From Mucilaginibacter sp. UBA4741 (GTDB lineage Bacteria; Bacteroidota; Bacteroidia; Sphingobacteriales; Sphingobacteriaceae), in assembly GCA_002403905.1 (NCBI GenBank), contig DHIR01000035.1, forward strand, positions 1 to 10,538: a stretch of DNA of 10,538 nt. The letters are read 5' to 3'. Position 1 is the stretch's first letter. Each line of letters starts with the position of its first letter. Positions 7,187 to 10,538 of the stretch are shown one piece after another. The notes under the pieces were generated by a model, which was not told the origin of the DNA, did not search any database, and saw nothing but the letters and a program-made list of their open reading frames with translations. The position numbers were made by a program, and so were the translations under genes.

Positions 7187-8941
7187 ATGCCCTGGATACA
7201 ACCCCTTGATCCGCTTCACAATCTAACTCTTTCTGCATTAGTAGGAATGATACCGGTATTTATTATTTTTTGGGCGCTGATCATCAAAAAAACAAAAGGC
7301 TATAAAGCCAGCCTGATGGCCTGTGCGGTGTCTATTGTTATAGCTTTATTAGTTTATAGGATGCCGGTAAAACTGGCATTTCTATCTGTCGCCAATGGCG
7401 CGGTTTATGGGTTCTTCCCTATTTGCTGGATCGTAATAAGTTCTGTTTTCTTGTTTAACTTAACCGTTAAAAGCGGACAGTTCGAGATCATCAAACATTC
7501 AATGGCCGCCATTACTACCGACCGACGCTTACAAGCCATGTTAATAGCATTTTCCTTCGGCGCATTTTTAGAGGGGACGGCAGGCTTTGGGGCACCGGTA
7601 GCTATAACAGCGGCTATGTTGGTAGGCTTAGAGTTTGATGCCATGTACGCCACTGGGTTATGCCTGGTTGCCAATACGGTGCCGGTTGCATTTGGCTCGG
7701 TGGGGATCCCTATCGCTGTAGCATCGCAGGTTTCGGGCCTGCATGAAATGCAGATCTCGCAAATGATAGGCCGGACGCTACCCATCCTATCCTTACTTAC
7801 ACCACTTTATTTGGTAGTATTAATGTCGGGCTTTAAAAAATCGATGGAAGTATTGCCAGCTATTTTGGTTTCGGGTGGATCGTTTGCCGTGCTACAGTTT
7901 TTAACTTCTAATTTCCTGGGTCCGGCATTGCCTGATATCATTGCGGGTATTGGCTCTATTGTATGCCTGGTTGTATTTTTAAGATTTTGGAAACCCAAAA
8001 CAATATGGCGCTTCGCTAATGAAAAATCGCATTTAACGGTTGTAAAGGATGATTATAGTATTAACCAAATAGTTACCGCATGGTCGCCATTTTTACTGTT
8101 GACCGTAATTATTTTAACATGGGGATTACCGCCGGTAAAAGAATTTTTGAATGCCAAAGGGCAACTGCAATTTGCGGTCCCCGGATTACACAACGCCATA
8201 GCCGATTCAAAAGGAGTACCGCTAGCGCATATTTTTAAATTTAACTACTTGTCTGCAGCGGGTACGGCCGTGTTCTTTTCGGCTTTAGCGGCCATACCTG
8301 TAGTTGGCTTAACTTACCGACAAGGCATAACCGCATTTGGTGAGACCATGAAACAGTTAAAGTTTCCTATCATCACCATCATGTCGGTTTTAAGTTTTGC
8401 TTACATCGTAAACGACTCGGGTATTACCACTACTATAGGTGTGTTGCTGGCCCATACGGGCGTGTTCTTCCCGTTCTTTGCCCCAATACTGGGATGGCTG
8501 GGCGTGTTTATTACCGGGTCTGATACCGCCTCTACCGCCTTATTTGCCAAGCTGCAATATGTAACAGCGACAAAAATAGGGGTCGCGCCAGTTGTTACCG
8601 TTGCGGCCAATTGCTCGGGCGGTGTGGTTGGTAAAATGATATCGCCGCAATCCATAGCTGTAGCGGCTGCGGCGGGTAATTTGGTGGGGAAAGAATCGGC
8701 CCTGTTTAGATTTACCATTAAACACAGCTTTATCATACTGCTCTTTTTATGCCTCATTGTTTTTGGCCAGGCTTATTGGTACACCTGGATCATTCCCCCG
8801 CCGATATCGTCAACAGGCATAGTTGGAACCTTGCCTGTTAATCCGGCTACGCCGGGTTATGTTTGGTTAATACTAACCGCGCTGGTTATAGCTATATTTA
8901 TAGCCGTAATTAAATTAACCGACAAAAAAACATCAGCTTAA
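7187..8941 (+). CDS. lctP: L-lactate permease family transporter (LctP)
   Basis: Integral inner-membrane proton symporter of the LctP family (TC 2.A.14), which imports lactate and, in some members, glycolate. The 584 residues hold a dozen or more hydrophobic segments. Family motifs are clear: GAFLEGTAGFGAPVAI at 125-140, GSDTAST at 444-450 and NCSGGVVGKMISPQS at 475-489. It is slightly longer than E. coli LldP (551). The start is the first ATG of the frame and has no Shine-Dalgarno sequence. A 2-hydroxyacid dehydrogenase gene begins 8 bp after the stop, which fits import of a 2-hydroxyacid. Which one (lactate, glycolate or glycerate) cannot be decided here. No lactate-oxidising lutABC or lldD gene is in the window. 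Confidence 0.92.
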   Translation: MPWIQPLDPLHNLTLSALVGMIPVFIIFWALIIKKTKGYKASLMACAVSIVIALLVYRMPVKLAFLSVANGAVYGFFPICWIVISSVFLFNLTVKSGQFEIIKHSMAAITTDRRLQAMLIAFSFGAFLEGTAGFGAPVAITAAMLVGLEFDAMYATGLCLVANTVPVAFGSVGIPIAVASQVSGLHEMQISQMIGRTLPILSLLTPLYLVVLMSGFKKSMEVLPAILVSGGSFAVLQFLTSNFLGPALPDIIAGIGSIVCLVVFLRFWKPKTIWRFANEKSHLTVVKDDYSINQIVTAWSPFLLLTVIILTWGLPPVKEFLNAKGQLQFAVPGLHNAIADSKGVPLAHIFKFNYLSAAGTAVFFSALAAIPVVGLTYRQGITAFGETMKQLKFPIITIMSVLSFAYIVNDSGITTTIGVLLAHTGVFFPFFAPILGWLGVFITGSDTASTALFAKLQYVTATKIGVAPVVTVAANCSGGVVGKMISPQSIAVAAAAGNLVGKESALFRFTIKHSFIILLFLCLIVFGQAYWYTWIIPPPISSTGIVGTLPVNPATPGYVWLILTALVIAIFIAVIKLTDKKTSA

Positions 8942-8949
8942 AAATTAAT

Positions 8950-9909
8950 ATGAAAATAGTAATACTGGATGGATACACCCTTAATCCTGGCGATTTGTCG
9001 TGGGATGCTTTAAATAGCCTGGGTGATGTTGTTATATATGACAGAACGCCAACCGACCAAATAGTCGGCAGGAGTTTGGGTGCAAATATCGTATTAACCA
9101 ACAAAACCCCGCTTGATGAAGCTGCGCTTAACCAGTTACCCGATCTAAAATACATTGGTGTATTAGCCACCGGGTACAATATCATTAATACCGATGTGTG
9201 TAAACAAAGAGGAATAATAGTAAGTAACGTACCGGGTTATGGCACGGGCGCGGTTGCCCAGTTTGTTTTCGCGTTGTTGCTGGAGCTTTACTTGCATGTA
9301 CAAAAACATAGCGATGCGGCGATGAACGGTAAATGGGCCAGGTCTGCCGATTTTTGTTTTTGGGATTACCCGTTGATAGAGTTGGCTGGTAAAACATTAG
9401 GCATTATCGGTTTTGGTACAATAGGCCAAAAGGTTGCTGATATTGCTGCCGCCTTTGATATGAATGTTATCGCAAGTAGCAGAACAGAAACCAAGCAATC
9501 GCACCGCGAAAACTTTAAATGGGTAAGCCTGGACGATTTGCTGCAGCAATCGGATGTGGTGAGTATACATTGCCCTTTAACTCCCGAAACGCAAGACCTC
9601 ATCAATGCAGCGAATTTGAAAAAGATGAAGCCATCCGCATTTTTAATCAACACCTCACGGGGTCCAATTATTAATGATGCCGACCTTGCTAATGCATTAA
9701 ACCATAATATAATAGCAGGCGCGGGTATTGATGTGCTATCGAAAGAACCACCACCTGCTGATAACCCTATATTTACTGCTAAAAATTGCATTATAACCCC
9801 ACATATTGCCTGGGCCGCCAAAGAAGCCAGAGCGCGGTTAATGAATACCGTTGTGAGTAATCTTGAGGCTTTTATGAATGGGGTGCCGGTTAATGTGGTT
9901 AATAAATAA
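8950..9909 (+). CDS. D-2-hydroxyacid dehydrogenase (glycerate/hydroxypyruvate reductase type)
   Basis: Cytoplasmic NAD(P)-dependent oxidoreductase that interconverts a 2-oxoacid and its D-2-hydroxyacid. The closest resemblance is to glycerate dehydrogenases. The 319 residues show the Rossmann motif GFGTIG at 154-159 and the catalytic set R237 (TSRG), E266 (KEPP) and H285 (TPHIAWA). The N-terminal substrate-binding part includes VLATGYNIINTD near 71-82. After the second Rossmann strand the sequence is ASSRTET (175-181). It lacks the usual acidic residue that binds NAD ribose and has an arginine instead, which suggests a preference for NADP(H). The gene lies 8 bp downstream of the LctP transporter, so the likely substrate is an acid brought in by that permease, such as glyoxylate/glycolate or hydroxypyruvate/glycerate. 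The length is normal and no defects are seen. Confidence 0.92.
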   Translation: MKIVILDGYTLNPGDLSWDALNSLGDVVIYDRTPTDQIVGRSLGANIVLTNKTPLDEAALNQLPDLKYIGVLATGYNIINTDVCKQRGIIVSNVPGYGTGAVAQFVFALLLELYLHVQKHSDAAMNGKWARSADFCFWDYPLIELAGKTLGIIGFGTIGQKVADIAAAFDMNVIASSRTETKQSHRENFKWVSLDDLLQQSDVVSIHCPLTPETQDLINAANLKKMKPSAFLINTSRGPIINDADLANALNHNIIAGAGIDVLSKEPPPADNPIFTAKNCIITPHIAWAAKEARARLMNTVVSNLEAFMNGVPVNVVNK

Positions 9910-9940
9910 CTATATTGGGAATAATATTTAACTCAAAGTA

Positions 9941-10129
9941 ATGACAAGAGAGGAGAGCCAAGCTGAACTTGATGAACTTGCCGACAAAGTTCTTATTGGT
10001 GTTAATAGAGCAATTCGTAAACTGGTAGAAGTTTCTGCTGCTAATAATGCAGAGCTTGTCATTGGTGATAAAGATGGTAATGTAAGATCTGTACCTGCTA
10101 AAGAACTCTTAAAAACCCTCCCCCAATAA
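9941..10129 (+). CDS. Uncharacterised 62-residue protein
   Basis: I do not recognise a characterised family. The product starts MTREESQAELDELADK and has an acidic, probably helical first half. A basic stretch (RAIRKLVE, near 23-30) follows, then a short ELVIGDKDGNVRSVPAKELL segment that looks like a small beta-hairpin plus helix. It has no signal peptide, membrane segment or cysteines. Codon use resembles the neighbours and the frame ends cleanly at TAA, so it is probably a real gene. It begins 31 bp after the dehydrogenase stop in the same direction and may be read from the same transcript, although a separate promoter is possible. The function is unknown; a small DNA-associated or antitoxin-like protein is only a guess. 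Confidence 0.65.
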   Translation: MTREESQAELDELADKVLIGVNRAIRKLVEVSAANNAELVIGDKDGNVRSVPAKELLKTLPQ

Positions 10130-10224
10130 AACTAATTTCCCTATATTCTTCGGGTTTATATTAAAGGCAGCGTATAAATACCTGCAATAATTAAAATTTA
10201 TCGAAACATATTAATTATCAGACG

Positions 10225-10248
10225 GTTTACTTAGAAAAAAAAGTAAAC
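10225..10248 (+). promoter_or_regulatory. Inverted repeat touching the lipoprotein start
   Basis: GTTTACTT (10225-10232) and AAGTAAAC (10241-10248) form a perfect 8-bp stem around an A-rich 8-nt loop and end 2 nt before the ATG at 10251. It could be an operator or an mRNA hairpin that hides the translation start. The base composition is AT-rich, so chance is not excluded. Confidence 0.35.
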
Positions 10249-10250
10249 AT

Positions 10251-10538
10251 ATGAAAAAGCTAAGTTCAATTTTAATGATTGCAACTGCCGGATTGATGTT
10301 CCAGGCTTGCAACAGCACCCCAAAAGACAGCACCGCTGCGGCGGACAGTGTAAACAAAGTAAAAGACACCACCACTACCGGCAAAACGGGCATAGCGGTT
10401 GTTGCAGATGATGCCAAGTTTGCGGTTGACGCTGCCAACGGCGGCATGACCGAGATTGAGTTGAGTAAACTGGCAACAGCAAAAACAACCAGCGCCAAGA
10501 TAAAAGAGTTTGCCGATATGATGGTGATGGACCATACC
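10251..10538 (+). CDS. DUF4142 lipoprotein, 3' end missing
   Basis: The window ends inside this gene, leaving the first 96 residues. A hydrophobic leader ends in FQAC, a good lipobox with the lipidated cysteine at residue 20. A flexible Ser/Thr/Lys/Asp-rich linker follows to about 45. The start of a DUF4142 (ferritin-like helical bundle) domain comes next: FAVDAANGGMTEIELSKLA near 57-75, then IKEFADMMVMDHT at the edge. Members are exported proteins of unknown function, common in Bacteroidota and often linked to stress. It lies 121 bp after the 62-residue gene with its own upstream region, so it is probably transcribed separately. The missing remainder is an effect of the window and not a sign of decay. 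Confidence 0.85.
   Translation, partial: MKKLSSILMIATAGLMFQACNSTPKDSTAAADSVNKVKDTTTTGKTGIAVVADDAKFAVDAANGGMTEIELSKLATAKTTSAKIKEFADMMVMDHT

Noticed and set aside
7405..7785. 126-codon minus-strand open frame
   Set aside because: It is antisense to conserved transmembrane motifs of the LctP transporter.
9366..9821. 151-codon minus-strand open frame
   Set aside because: It lies wholly inside the dehydrogenase gene, which has full family motifs; the reverse frame has no recognisable domain.
10211..10498. Minus-strand open frames opposite the DUF4142 gene
   Set aside because: The plus strand shows a lipobox and DUF4142 sequence; the reverse frames are low-complexity hydrophobic shadows.
1..10538. 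CRISPR arrays, tRNA or rRNA genes, transposases, phage or defence genes
   Set aside because: No regularly spaced repeats, no cloverleaf and no such protein motifs were seen on either strand.

Overview
The window looks like chromosomal DNA of a Bacteroidota bacterium, most likely Sphingobacteriaceae of the Mucilaginibacter/Pedobacter kind. The reasons are a GH92 mannosidase, start sites without Shine-Dalgarno sequences, promoter-like TTTG/TAnnTTTG pairs, a DUF4142 lipoprotein, and intergenic hairpin repeats familiar from that group. The genus is inferred from general familiarity, not from a search.

Layout. Positions 1-125 hold no assignable gene but contain a hairpin repeat. On the minus strand, a mannose-6-phosphate isomerase gene (3531 to 2443) is followed after 28 bp by a secreted GH92 alpha-mannosidase gene (2414 to 126). 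Together they read as a small mannoside-utilisation operon. A divergent intergenic region (3532-3739) separates it from a plus-strand pair: a large exported dehydrogenase with a beta-propeller, HEAT-like and cytochrome c region (3740-6061) and, 4 bp on, an exported TIM-barrel sugar isomerase/epimerase-like protein (6066-6920). Positions 6921-7186 are a dense stack of repeats: a dispersed-type element, a strong intrinsic terminator and two perfect 17-bp inverted repeats. Next comes a lactate-permease-family transporter (7187-8941), followed after 8 bp by a D-2-hydroxyacid dehydrogenase (8950-9909) and after 31 bp by an unrecognised 62-residue protein (9941-10129). The window ends inside a DUF4142 lipoprotein gene (10251 onward).

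How the genes may work together. GH92 would release mannose outside the cytoplasm, and ManA would turn mannose 6-phosphate into fructose 6-phosphate. The divergent exported dehydrogenase and TIM-barrel pair could oxidise and then rearrange a sugar or glycoside in the periplasm, passing electrons through the C-terminal haem. The permease and dehydrogenase pair suggests uptake and reduction or oxidation of a small 2-hydroxyacid such as lactate, glycolate or glycerate. All genes are intact except the last, which is cut by the window edge. No CRISPR array, tRNA, rRNA, transposase or phage gene was seen. The least explained items are the periplasmic dehydrogenase and TIM-barrel pair, the repeat stack, and the 62-residue protein.
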